Assembly: GCA_013399695.1 (NCBI GenBank)
Contig: VXAU01001757.1
Coordinates: forward strand, 376,619-440,618
Direction of reading: 5' to 3'
DNA from: Formicarius rufipectus
Lineage: Eukaryota; Chordata; Aves; Passeriformes; Formicariidae
Length of the DNA: 64,000 bases
Part shown: positions 53,101 through 64,000 of the stretch, piece by piece
How the letters are laid out: each line of letters begins with the position of its first letter
Numbering within the stretch: position 1 is the first letter of the stretch
The notes under the pieces: generated by a model
What the model was told of the DNA's origin: nothing
The model's input: only the letters and a program-made list of their open reading frames with translations
The model's database searches: none
Position numbers and translations under genes: made by a program

Positions 53101-56100
53101 GTTTGCAAAGCATTGTTTGTGTGGAAGAGCATCCCCTTCAGCAGGGTGAAAACTGTCCATTAAGAAGTAGGATGCAGAGCTCAAAACTCTTGAGTTCCAG
53201 TTAAAAATGTGGGAAGAGCCTTCGGAGAGCTACCTCGAAAACTTCCGCATTGTGCAGTTTTTAGGAAAACCAAATAAACTTCCTGTTTCCCAGGCAGTTC
53301 TATTAATAAGTCAGTCTGTTTTCTGCTCCATCCTTAGCTAATTATGGCACCTGGATGCTTAACTAATGTGAGGTCACGCTCAAGAAAAGCTGTTAACCAC
53401 GATGAAAAGCCTTTTTGATGTGTGGAGCACAGTGTTTCGAGACCAGTTTTAGCCATAAATCACACAGCTCGCCTGTGATTTAGTAAATGACTCTGTGCAT
53501 TTTATTTTCCCTTCTATTCAGCAGTAGAGCTGATATGGGAGCTGCCTTCCAGTGTTTGGGAGCAGGGGGGGAACACGCTGGGCTGGTACTGTGGGGTTAT
53601 CGCTGGTCTCGGCCTGAGCTGCCCATCTCCCTGCGTCAGTAGGCTGAGAGTCCTTGTGGTAACAATAAGTTTTGGGGCTGAACTCAGAAAGAAAATGAGC
53701 AATGTTTTGGCTGCTTCAATGCTTGGAGAGTTCTTGCTGAGATAAAACCCTTTGTGGAGTTCTTGGGGAATTGCTGTTCTCTGTTTTAGGGGTGGCCTTC
53801 TGTGGTTGGGGTGGAGGGGGAGAAGGGGTCGTGCTCAGATGTCCTTTGAGGGAGAATTTGCTTATGTAAATAGTGCTTGCTTTTTTTTTCTTTAAACCCA
53901 CGTTGTTATCTTTAAGCCATTTAACAAAAGCAGTGTGCCAAACCAGTGAGCCTTGTAACGAAATGCTTGTTTGCACTGGTCAGCATGAAGCAATCCACGT
54001 ACTTCACTTTGCTTGGGCAGTAAAGTGATAATAACCATGCAAAGAATTTTTTCAAAGCCTTTCTTGTTCTATTGTGTAAAGGGATAGTCTGCTGCTGCTG
54101 AATTTCATCTACCTCTGGTATGCTCAATGTCCTGTTACTGCTCCTTTCTGACTTTTACAAAGACTTATGGAATTGGAAATATGCACTTAATGGAAATATG
54201 GGAAGTTAAGTCAGAACTGTTTCTTCTGCTCTGGATCTGGACATGTTCTATTGTTGAAAGAATGCATAATGGTAATATTTGTGTATTTGCTGATATAACT
54301 GTTTTCCTGCTGATCCTGATTAACTGCAGGGCTGGAGTGCCATTCTAAAACCTCATTTCTGCTGCTGAAGTTCCAGACGGTCTGAACTGGTGGAATTAAT
54401 CACAACTGCCTAGAGACAGACTGAAGTGGTGAACTTTGTCTGCAGCCACCTCTTCTGTGGTGGTGCTGAGCATCTTCTGCTGGACTAGTTCTCTCCACTT
54501 CAACAAACAGAGCAAACATAACCCTTGTCTCTTTTCATTTCCAAGTGTCCTGTTGCTCTGCCCTAATAATCATGTCCTCCTTGGCCTTGTGATATTTTCC
54601 CCTCACAAGTTCATATATGTGGTTTCCTCTTGCTCCCTTGGTATCAGCTTCCCCATGGGAAACCACGTCAGCTCTCATTCTGCTGAAATCTGTTTTCATC
54701 ACTTCTTTCTTAGCCTGGTATCTCCTCTTTGATCTCAAGGCTGTCCAAACTCCCCCACAAGTTCTGTTGTTCTCTTTTCCCATGTACCAAAGAAGCAAAG
54801 TCACACTACAGTATTCACTGCTTGCTTCAGGCCTTTCCTCTGAACAAGTTGGCTTTTTAAGTGTGTCCCTGGACTCTTCCAGCTGTATCCATGCCATTCT
54901 GGGATAATACATCAGTTAGCTCTTTCGCAAGCACTTCCATGGATGGATTGAGAAACTCTTTCTACTGTAGCAGTTGCAATCATAAAAATATTTAATCTTG
55001 CTTCTGATCAATACTTTATCTCCTGTTGTGACGTCATTCAATTCTTACTTTCAGGCTCTTTATTTCTGTAACTGTTTCACTCTCCAGGGTTTTTGAATAC
55101 TCTGTACTATGCTCTGCACAATGTACTGGAATTCTCAGCAGCTGTAAGGGGCAGAGGAAGCAGAGACTTCATTTGTGATGCTTTCACCTGTTTTCCATTC
55201 ACAGCCATCTGGAACTGGAGGGCCCGAGTTTTTCCTGTGTAGCAGAAGTCTGTTTATGATAAAAAGAGCAAAATTCTGTAACAGTTCTTTAATTTGGACT
55301 AGACTATATCTCCAAGCCTAAATACATTTAGATTCCACAATATACCTCCAAGCCTATATGCGTTTTTACATCTTCATGGTTTGTGTGTCTTGAATCCTTC
55401 TTGGGGCAGTTGTGGAGCTTTTAGCAAGGCTTTTGGAATTTATTGTGAAGGATTGAGCAACACCAGGTGGTATCAGACACATGAAGCACTGTTACAGATT
55501 GGAATTCCAGTTGATACCCTTCCTTCCTTCTGCTGCTTTCAGCAGTATTTGCCAACAGCTCCTCATCTACCCATCTCCTTTACTAATCCCAAAGGACAAA
55601 TCTGGATACCCAGAACCAGTTTAACTGAAGATGAAACTGCTTTCAATAACACATTAATTAACTCCACACAATTCATGAATAATGCTTATTAAAATAATAA
55701 GCACAACAGATCATATTTTCTGGGTATGTGGGGACTGGGGCCTGTTCTTGCACTTTGTAAGTTATGAAATGTGTGGTTTGATGGAGGCCCTGTTCTCATG
55801 GCGTTGTGCAAGAGCAGAACCGTAGGTCAGTGATTTAGTTGTAGACAAACCCTTCAAATCTCTGGTGAGTGGATGAATCAGCATCAATTTTGGGTCCTGT
55901 TACCTTCTCTGATTTAGGCTAAAGTCTCAAATGAACTTCTTACAATCAATCACATGAGTTCTTGACAGCTGCTGAAAAAACTTTGAGAAGAAATACAGAG
56001 ACTGGCTTTGGCACAAGGAAACTTCTCAGTGCAGTGCTGGTTATAAATAGCCTTGGCCAGCAGCCCCTACAGTGAGAGCCTTGGGCTGAGGGTGCACGGG

Positions 56101-56960
56101 GACAGGGAATGGCAGGGGACACGGGCTGGCACCCCTCTGCCAGAGGCTGTGGCTCTGCCAGGACACAGAAGTCCTGCAGGGACAGCAGGAGGAATCTCAC
56201 ACTGTCATGGTGAAAGTCTTTTCATGGTGAAAGTCTTAGTCTTTATCTCTGGCCATCAATCAGCCCTGCCTTGGTGTGAATAATGTCTGAAATCATTGTC
56301 AATCCCTGCTTGTCTGCTCGGTCTTCAAGCCAATTGGAAGCCGATTTTTGGATGGCAATACAAGAGACACTTGCTGCTGCATGTTTCCCTTGCATATAAA
56401 CAAACAAACAATTATGGAATAGGCAAATGTTGCTTTATGTTCATGTATGTACAGGGGCACTATATAACTCTCAAGGGATGTTTGTTCTTCCAGGATTGGT
56501 TTTTGTCCTGCCTTGCAGCAAACTGGAGAAGCCTGGTGGTTCTCAGGTTTATTTAGCAGAGACCTTTGTCCTATTTTGCAGTGCTAATGACTGAAGGATG
56601 CTGGCTGACCTTTGGGAGATGGAGATGCAGCTTTGACTAGAGCATATAAATTTTAAATGTCAGTGTTGTGTAAGAGCCTCTCTTGCAGAAAGGCATCCTC
56701 CATGTCACTGGTGTGGCCTCAGAGTGTTGCTTTCTGCAGGATGGTGTCTGTTCTGAACCCTGGAGGGAAGTGAATGCCTGTAGAAACCCCAGTGAGTGAA
56801 ATGAAACAACAAAACTAATCCAAAGCATCTGAATGTGCCTGTGCAGAATATGCTGCAGGGCTTTGGCCTTTCAACACACACCCTGTGGAGCAGTTTTTAG
56901 TGACCAGAGCACAATACCTTAGTAAGTAGTAAAAATATCTTCTTACACTCATATACATTA

Positions 56961-57275
56961 GATTATTAAAATCATTAAACTCGATCTTGCAGGTCTTTTC
57001 CAACATTAACCTTTGACTAAACACAACCACTTTAACTAAACTGTAGCACTGAGTGCCATCTCCAGCTGTTTATGAACACCTCCAGGGACAGTGATTCCAC
57101 CATCTCCCTGGGCAGTCCCTTCCAATGCCTGACTGTTCTTTCAGCGAAGAAATTCTTCCTGCTGTCCAACCTGAACCTCCCCTGGCACAGCTTTTGGCCT
57201 TTTCCACTTGCCCTGTCGCTGGTTGCCCGGGAGAAGAGGTCAAGCCCCCCCACCCCTTTCAGGGAGTTGTCAGAT
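56961..57275 (-). mobile_element. CR1 3' fragment, antisense to SLC25A25
   Basis: Read on the minus strand it ends in the CR1 tail (TTGGAAAAGACCTGCAAGAT, then TTTAATGATTTTAATAATC). It contains TTCTTCGCTGAAAGAAC and GGGAGATGGTGGAATCACTG blocks. The plus-strand left edge is GATTATTAAAATC. Confidence 0.83.
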
Positions 57276-60200
57276 TACTGAGATAACAGCAGGTAAAAAA
57301 ACTCCAGAATACTTTTTAATTTTTATTTTTAAATGAATCTGGCTGAATATTGAGCAGAACCCTGGAATGGTTGACGGGTGTTAATATAAGGACATCAAAA
57401 CCGTAATAAGGACTTGGTCTCCTGTTTCAGAGCCCTGTGCTCTCAGCTGCACATAGTACAACATGATACAGCATGGGGAGGAGGAGAAGGGGGAGGGAGT
57501 TTTTTTCTTCAGACCTACTTGTAGCAAATGGTAAATGAGTCTTTGTTCTTGTTCATGTCCTGTTGCTATATTTGTCTCCTTGAATGTGGGACATGAGCAC
57601 AGTTTAGTGATGGCCCAGTCTTTGTCTTGGGTGGAGAAGCATAGCTGTGATAACTGCTGTCTGTGTGGGAAGGCAGTGGAGGTGTCTTAGTTTTTCCAGC
57701 TCACGTTGTGAGCTGCAGGGATGTTTCTGGCAGCTGGAGTGGCTTGCAGTGGAGAATTCTGCTCTGAGAGAAATTGCTGAAATTTTTAGATCATGAGTTG
57801 CTTGGAAAGGCAGAGTTGTTTGGTATGTGAACCTGCATCGTTTAGCCTGAGGAGAGCTGTGTGAGGGCAAGCCTGGGCCTGGGCTGCCACAGGGTCATCA
57901 TTTCTCTCTGGTTGTTTTCCTGCTTAACTGTCTGGTGCAGCAAGAACTTAATTTTCTAATTTTGGAGTAGTAAGTTTCTTGGTAAACCCCTGCTCTTCAT
58001 ATAGTATGATATGACCTTGGTGGAACTTGTTGTTCTGGGCAATGGCTGTGTGTTCCCCCTCCCTGGCCAGTTGTCTCTGTATTTCTGTACTTGGCACTGG
58101 CCCCTGGATGCCTGAATATATCAGCTAGGATAGTTAATTGCTTATGCCAGGGTTCCTGTAGCAAATAGACTTGGGTTTCTTTGTAGTGTTCCCTGAGCTA
58201 TGCTGTGTCACCTTAATACATGGACCTACTTGAATGTTGCCAGACAGTTTAATTATTTAAGCAGCAGTGGCCAAGACATTTAGATTTTATGTCTTGGGAA
58301 ACTTCTTAAGAAGCACTGTGCAGGGTTACTTTGACTCTCTAAAAAGTCTGAATTATTTAACATATTCCTCTTTCAGAAATTGCATTTGAGAAGATAAGAG
58401 GTAATTAGTATAGAGTCACGGTGGCCCATCCCAGCTGTGGGGCTGGGTGCTATCTTGGGGTGACACACACACACGTGTAGGCAGCAGTGCTCCTTGGGGT
58501 GCTTCCAGGAGAGCTCCCAGAGGAGGTGAGTCACCCCTGATTCCTGCAGGGTCACCTAAGGAACCCGAGACAGTGGCTGCAGCAGCCGCTCTTCCTGTGC
58601 CCGAGCAGGGTCACTGCTCCCACCACAGCTCCCCTTCTCCCTTTCCTCTGCCCCCTCTCTTTTCACCCTCCCTCTCACATTTTTTATGTGTTGGGTCTTT
58701 GTCGGTAATAAGGCTCATGTGCTTGTGGGAAAATGTTCTGCATTTACTGAAAAAAGTCTTCTGGAATTCATCTTGAAGCTAAAGTCTGAATTTCTGCCTG
58801 ATGCTACCAGCCTGGGAAAGCCTGTCTGAAACTGTTTTAGTCTTAGCAGGTACTAATATGTAGCCTGCTAATGTGGCTGAAGAAGGCACAAGACACCTTG
58901 GATTTGTGGCTTAAACAAAACCTTCCTCTGGGAAGTATTGAGGAAAATAGTTCCAACTGAGCAAAACACATCAGTTTCTTGCTCTGTCCCGTCTCTTTTG
59001 TCTCTGGATACATTACACAACTTTATTGTGGGTTTCTCCTCAGGCTGTGTGATGACTATCCATTTTGGTGTGTGGGACTCTCAGGCCAGCTGCCACAGGC
59101 GCCTTCTGTCCCCAGTGACTGGTGAGCTGGCCAAGAGCCAGCGTTCAGATCAGCCCTCCTGTTTTTCTGCTGGAAAGCCCAGGTTTGGATCATGCAAACA
59201 GCTGGAATTGGGGGGTCTGGCTGTCTCCTAATGAAGCTGAGGTTGGGAAAGCTGTTTTGCTGTGGCCTAGGTGTTCAGGATTTCTTGAAAAAGTGAATTC
59301 TTGCTCCTCATGTGTTCCATTTGTGTCATCCTTCATAGTAGTTATTGCATCTTTTCTTGTGTGAGTGATTTTCTTCGTGGTGGTGTTGGCAGAGTAATAT
59401 TTCCCTGTGAATTCCCTGTAGGAGAGCAGTTGCCTCCAGCTATAATCATCTTGCCATTACTAGGTTTATTATTATGACCTAATAAAATTCCCCACTTGGT
59501 AAAATAAATGCTTTTTTCCCCCTAAATATGATTAGAAAAGTCTGTCTGTTCTCAAGGAGCTGTGTGAATTAGTGTGGTGGCAGAATTCCCCTGAGGTTAC
59601 CTCCAGTAAGGACAGAGGCCCAAGAAGCATTGCTGAGTTTCTGCTTTAATTGCGCCTCAGGCATGTAATTTCTTGCACAAATTATTATTTTCCTATGAAA
59701 TCCCTGCATGAACAAAGAAAGATGGGGTCCCTGCTGTGCACACACCACTCAGATTAATACTGTTGCAGGGCAACAATTGCAGTAGTGTCAGGTAACATCA
59801 GCTGTTTAACAGGGCCTTGTGAGTTATTAAGAGGCCACAGAGGACAAATCTCAAGTACCACTTGGGTGCTTTGCCTTCTGTCTCATGGTTTGTAGCTCTG
59901 TGAGTGGTGGGGCAGTTTGCCTGCAGCCACAGACACCTTGGGTGCCCCTTCCACATGTTTTGGACCCCATCCATGAGTAGCCTCAACTGGTTACTCCAGC
60001 TCTGTAATTTTTGGCTGGGTTAATGAGCTTGTCAGAGGAGCAGGGGAGCAAGGTAAGCACAGGGCTTCTGGAGATGTGTAAGATGACTTGTTTCAGTGGC
60101 AGTGAGCTGCAGATTAGTTCACAGCTGCTTCTGAAACCACAGCCTTAGGCTAATAGAAGCTGATTTTGAAGCACTGTGCCCAGTTCAGAAAATCTGCTTT

Positions 60201-61379
60201 GTTCCTCTGGCTTGAGAGCATTAAAAACTCAAATGTCATCTTAAAGGATCTGATTCAGTACGTGTTAGAAAGTAGTTTAACTTTTGTGCTTGTCGTTGTG
60301 ATGACTGGCAGCAGCTCAAGGTAATGCAGGCATGATAAGAATTCCTCAGACTTTTCTGTCTGTGCCTGGACTTCTGACTGTATCCTAGCTAGAACTGGAC
60401 CATCCCATTCCTCAGGGAGGGACAGGGCTTTCCCACACCCTCATCCCAGTGTTACTGCCTCTGAATCTTTAAAATTTTTTTCTATGTGGTTAGTTTTTGG
60501 TATGTGTCAAATTTTAAGATAGAAAACTTCATTGTGTTCTCTATGTAGTTCTTGTGATTAAAGAGGATTTTTTTCTTCTTAAGTAATTCTGGTGTATTTG
60601 CAGAGGAATTCTTTTTTAATGTGATGTCTGCTATGTACTTCTCTCTCACTTTTTCCATTATTCAGGTTGGTTACAGGACTTCAACTTTACTGAGTTGCCA
60701 AAGTGGTGTTTAGTGGTTTTTTTCTCTTTATTTGCAAATTGACTACTTAAAGCTCACAGATCCAGATTTTGGATCTTTTCACATCTAATATCTGTATAAC
60801 AATTTTTCAGATTTTAACTGTTGAGAATTGACAACTGAGGTCCTTTGCTCTCTGTGGATCTTGCGTGTGCCCCTGCGGGGAGGGAGCCCTGGATGATGGA
60901 AACTGTGGTCTGTACTAGTTTCTCCTGCGTGTTTAAACCCCCAGACTTATGGAAAAGTCATAATACTTTGGAAGTGAGGCATGCAGTGCCCTCTGTCTGT
61001 GGATGCAAAGAATCTGGGAATATGAAGTAGGCTGATGTACTTTAAAATGGAAAATGCTGCTGGGTTCCCCCAGGGTGGGTTGACTCTTGTGGTGAGAGGC
61101 CGGTACCTTCACCAGGTCGATGATGGGGCAGCAAAGGAAAACATGCCATTTCTTGTAGAAATCCAGGCAATTTAACGTTTTCTGCGTTTTTACATTGACA
61201 TCTACTTGTAGTGCTGCTCTGGGTGGGTCAAGGCTCTTTCAGAGTGAGCGCAGCTCCAGCACAGATGAATGGCCCCAAACGCTGTGTGGGCGCTGCGCTG
61301 GGAGCGCAGGGCAGCCACACAATGCAGCACCAAAGCGTTATTGTAGGCTCGGATGAGACTATAATAGACCGGGGAGATA

Positions 61380-62220
61380 CAGAGTGCAGTTGGAGGTTAA
61401 TGCGGCCGCGGCGGGGCAAAGCCGGCTTCTGTGCGCGGAACCATCTGCCGCCCTAACACAAAGAGCCGCCACCGAGGCTGCCGAACGGGGTACACACACA
61501 CCCCACACCCACCTCGGCCAAAATCCATTCCCAGGGGGTCTGGTGCGGGCGGGGTGCGCGCTCTCCTAGTGCGCGCTCCCGTGCCGGCAGTGCGCGCTCC
61601 CGGTGCGGGCGGTGCGCGCTCTCCCGGTGCCCTCCCCGTGCCGGCGGTGCGCGCTCCCGGTGGCGGCGGTGCCGCGCTCCGGAGCTCCGCAGCGCTGGGA
61701 GCGAGGATTGGCTGGGCACTGCTGCAGTGGGGACGCAGCCCGGGCGCTCGGCATCGCCGCTCAGCATCGCCGCTCCGCCGCCCCGCTCCCCCTGCCGTGC
61801 CGCCGGGATGCGCGGCTCCTTTGGCAGCTCGGAGAAGCTCCTCTCGGAGAGGGTCGGCTTTAGCTCTTCCTCCTGAGCGCAGCAGCGTGTCGGCGTCTCA
61901 GTCCAAGCAGTCTCCAAAGCTCAGCGTCTCTCTCGGCTTCTCCGTGCCAGGGGGGCTTGTGCTTTGTCTGTTGCCATCAGATTTCTGAGGCTCTGGTACA
62001 ATGAGCTGCTTGTCAGGCCAGGCACGACTGCAGTAGCAGCACTTTCAAAAGGCAGGAAGCGTCCGCAGGAGCGGTCTGTAAAGAATCTGAGCCTGTGGAG
62101 TCGCTGGGTTGAACCTCCCCGCTGGCTGCCGTGCCGATTCCCGTCTTGGGGGTGCTTGGTAGTGCAGTCACATCATCCTTGGCAGCGGGCAGCTCCTGAG
62201 CACGCAGGGTTTCCCTGCCC
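61380..62220 (+). promoter_or_regulatory. SLC25A25: Internal CpG island, SLC25A25 second promoter
   Basis: CpG-dense DNA (strongest about 61380-61870) directly upstream of the second first exon. It probably starts the shorter isoform. It contains a GC tandem repeat at 61542-61682. No TATA box is well placed. The 185-codon open frame at 61431-61988 is a by-product of GC richness. Confidence 0.65.
61542..61682. repeat. GC-rich 21-24 bp tandem repeat in promoter
   Basis: About five diverged units of the type GTGCCGGCGGTGCGCGCTCC lie in the CpG island. Each carries a TGCGCGC core, partly resembling an NRF1 half-site. Confidence 0.75.
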
Positions 62221-62241
62221 GGGATGCTCGCTGGAGCAGCA

Positions 62242-62466
62242 ATGCTGCAGACCCTGTGGCATTTTCTGTCTAGCTTCCTTCCCAGGGCCATATGCCAAGG
62301 TCCTGCAGATGAAAAAGAGGATGAGGCCAGAAACACCACCCCACTTCCAGGCCCCGGGGAGAAAGGGCCAAAGATGTTGGGGAAGCCACAGGACAGAGGG
62401 ACTGATCCCACTGAAAGGAGACCAACTATCCTACTGGTGGTTGGACCCGCAGAGCATTTTCCAAAG
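62242..62466 (+). CDS. SLC25A25: SLC25A25 alternative first coding exon B (75 residues)
   Basis: ATG at 62242 through the donor CCAAAG|GTAACG, 75 codons, phase 0. It starts MLQTLWHFLSSFLPRA and ends RRPTILLVVGPAEHFPK. This matches a human SLC25A25 isoform I recall as starting MLQMLWHF and ending TILLVVGPAEQFPK before the shared KIVQAGDKDLDG exon. It has no EF-hand loop, unlike exon A. An in-frame ATG at 62224 would add six residues; 62242 is preferred because it agrees with human. The hydrophobic start may act in targeting (inference). It splices to the same downstream exon as exon A, outside the window. Confidence 0.85.
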
Positions 62467-64000
62467 GTAACGGGACATCCAGGGGCCTGAGGAGGGGTTG
62501 GTGCACATGACAGCTGAGTGTGTGGTCTGCCGGGAGAAGGGGTGTTGCAATTGGAGTGTGTGTGTGAATTTGGGGAGCGGGGAGAGGGACATGGAAAGGG
62601 AGCAGCGTCCAATGCGTGTGCCTTCTAGAAAGGAAGAGGGGGCAGGGGAATGACTGAAGAGAGGAGGTGATCTAACCTTCCAAACATGATGTTCTAAGAG
62701 GGCAAAAATTGCTGTTTAGAGGCAAGGGGGGATCCTGGGGGGCCTCCAAGGTTCCTGAGCAATGACTGAGAGGGCAGGGAATGATAATGCAGGGTAGTGG
62801 CCAGTCCCACCCCTGCATTGGAGACCAGCAAAGGATCGGATAGATCCTAAAATGTTCCGGAGTCAGTCTCGGGTAATTTGGCAAGCCTCTGGTAAAGCTT
62901 GCACGTTTTGAGCAAATGAGTAACTGGCTGTATTATCTGAATGGCACAGCCCAGAAGGGAGTAAAGCCTGTCCCTGGGGAGCGAGTGGCATAAGGGAGAG
63001 ACTAAAATCTGTGTGAGGATGGGAAGCTCCTGGGCGTGGGAGAGCAGGGAGGTGCGGGGGGACATACACAGTTGGCAAAGAACAAATGGTGAGGCTTTGT
63101 TTGGGGGGAGGTGAACAAAAGCTGCTTAGTTCGGTACTGGGGCTTCCAGCACAGTGCTGGCCGACTGCAGTTCTGGTTTATTGTAATGGGGAGGGAATGC
63201 TGTCTGTCTCCCCTGAGGATTGTGCAGTCAGCTCTGACTACGTGTGGTTTAAGACCAAGGGTGTGACCTGAGATTAGGGGAGAAAAAGTCAGGCATAACC
63301 CCTGCAAGGGGTGGGAGCTGGGAATAATACTGGAGGGCTGCAGGAGGGGTAGGGGTGTGTGACTTTCAGAATCCAGCTTATTTGACAGGGAATCAGGTGT
63401 GGTTGTTACTGTAAGGTATCTTTTTAAAATGGGGGACGAGCAGGTTTAAGTTGTAGAGGGAATTAATATCTGTTCTGCTGCTGTTTTGAATGGAAACAGA
63501 CAGGGCAGCATTTCGCATGCTGGGGAGCAGAAGCCACTCCCTGCTTGAATCAGACCAAAAAATCTGCAGGGGCTTTTGGCTTCATCTCTATCCTTAACAG
63601 TTAGCACTGGGCATCCCCTTCCAAAAGAGGAGCATGCGCATTTTGAGAAGAGGAGGACTTTGGTGAACAGAGGTTGAAGAAGGACAGAGGCTCAGAATTA
63701 AAGTAGGCTGTGATGAAAACCTTGCAAGTGTAGGGCTGAAAATCTCTGGCCTTCAGGGAACAATGGTCCCTCAGACAGGGAGAGTCCATCTGTTCACACC
63801 TGGAAATGAAGCTTTCTCTGAAAGCTGATACCAATCTCCTCTTTCCTGTGTGCCCCTGGGAAGTTTTTGCTGCATAGGAACCCTAAAATTGGCTAATGGA
63901 GAACTACCTAGAGGATAAAGATGTGGTAAAATGGAGTTATTGCATCTTAGGAAGTAACTACCCATCTGCCAGGAGGTTGTGACTGTAATTTTAGCCTGCC
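62467..64000 (+). other. SLC25A25: SLC25A25 intron, continues past window
   Basis: Sequence downstream of the exon B donor. I see no exon matching the shared KIVQAGDKD segment or the third human N-terminus (MLCLCLYVPVIGEAQ) before the right edge. Otherwise nothing is recognised. Confidence 0.7.

Larger units (their letters stand above)
51289..62241 (+). other. SLC25A25: SLC25A25 first intron between the alternative first exons
   Basis: About 11 kb of mostly AT-richer DNA. It contains CR1 fragments (52960-53100 and 56961-57275) and the second CpG island near its right end. A 103-codon open frame at 55381-55692 has no similarity I recognise and no splice or promoter context. Confidence 0.75.

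Noticed and set aside
55381..55692. 103-codon plus-strand open frame in the SLC25A25 intron
   Set aside because: Considered as a possible transposon remnant or unknown small gene. No motif, splice site or promoter supports it, and the length is within chance for AT-rich DNA.
61431..61988. 185-codon open frame in the second SLC25A25 CpG island
   Set aside because: It has Arg/Ala/Pro-rich composition from CpG-rich DNA and runs through the tandem repeat, with no family similarity.

Overview
The window is vertebrate nuclear DNA, almost certainly from a bird. It has spliced genes with GT/AG introns, CpG-island promoters with CCAAT boxes, and several copies of the CR1 retrotransposon with the 3' ends typical of birds. 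Four genes can be named. Their order and strands match human 9q34.11 as I recall it: DPM2(-), FAM102A(-), NAIF1(-), SLC25A25(+). Identifications come from reading the translations against remembered family sequences. No database search was run.

Layout, left to right. 1-230: promoter and one-codon first coding exon of DPM2, which reads leftward out of the window. 237-1060: a 19-20 bp minisatellite containing an N-bounded patch that looks misassembled. 1940-37369: FAM102A (EEIG1), complete on the minus strand, with 11 coding exons, 381 residues and a roughly 5.1 kb 3' UTR. 38630-39770: a GC-rich minisatellite with a near-perfect 41 bp core, next to a 50-N gap and a CpG island (39780-40340) that may be the upstream FAM102A promoter. 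40345-41222: two CR1 copies. 41223-48170: intergenic DNA with no gene recognised. 48592-50392: NAIF1, complete on the minus strand, two coding exons, 328 residues. 50393-51009: a compact divergent promoter. 51010 to the right edge: the 5' part of SLC25A25 on the plus strand, with two alternative first coding exons (51010-51288 and 62242-62466). The shared exons lie beyond 64000.

The genes do not form a pathway. DPM2 is a subunit of dolichol-phosphate-mannose synthase. FAM102A is a C2-domain adaptor-like protein. NAIF1 is a nuclear Myb-like protein derived from a Harbinger transposon. SLC25A25 is a calcium-regulated mitochondrial ATP-Mg/phosphate carrier. NAIF1 and SLC25A25 share one bidirectional promoter, so they may be co-regulated.

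I found no convincing undescribed system. The best leads are a microsatellite that forms the polypyrimidine tract of a FAM102A splice acceptor, a CR1 element ending within a few bases of the NAIF1 stop codon, the 41 bp minisatellite that is open in all three minus frames, and the two SLC25A25 N-termini that differ in EF-hand content. Most other long open frames are shadows in GC-rich or repetitive DNA.
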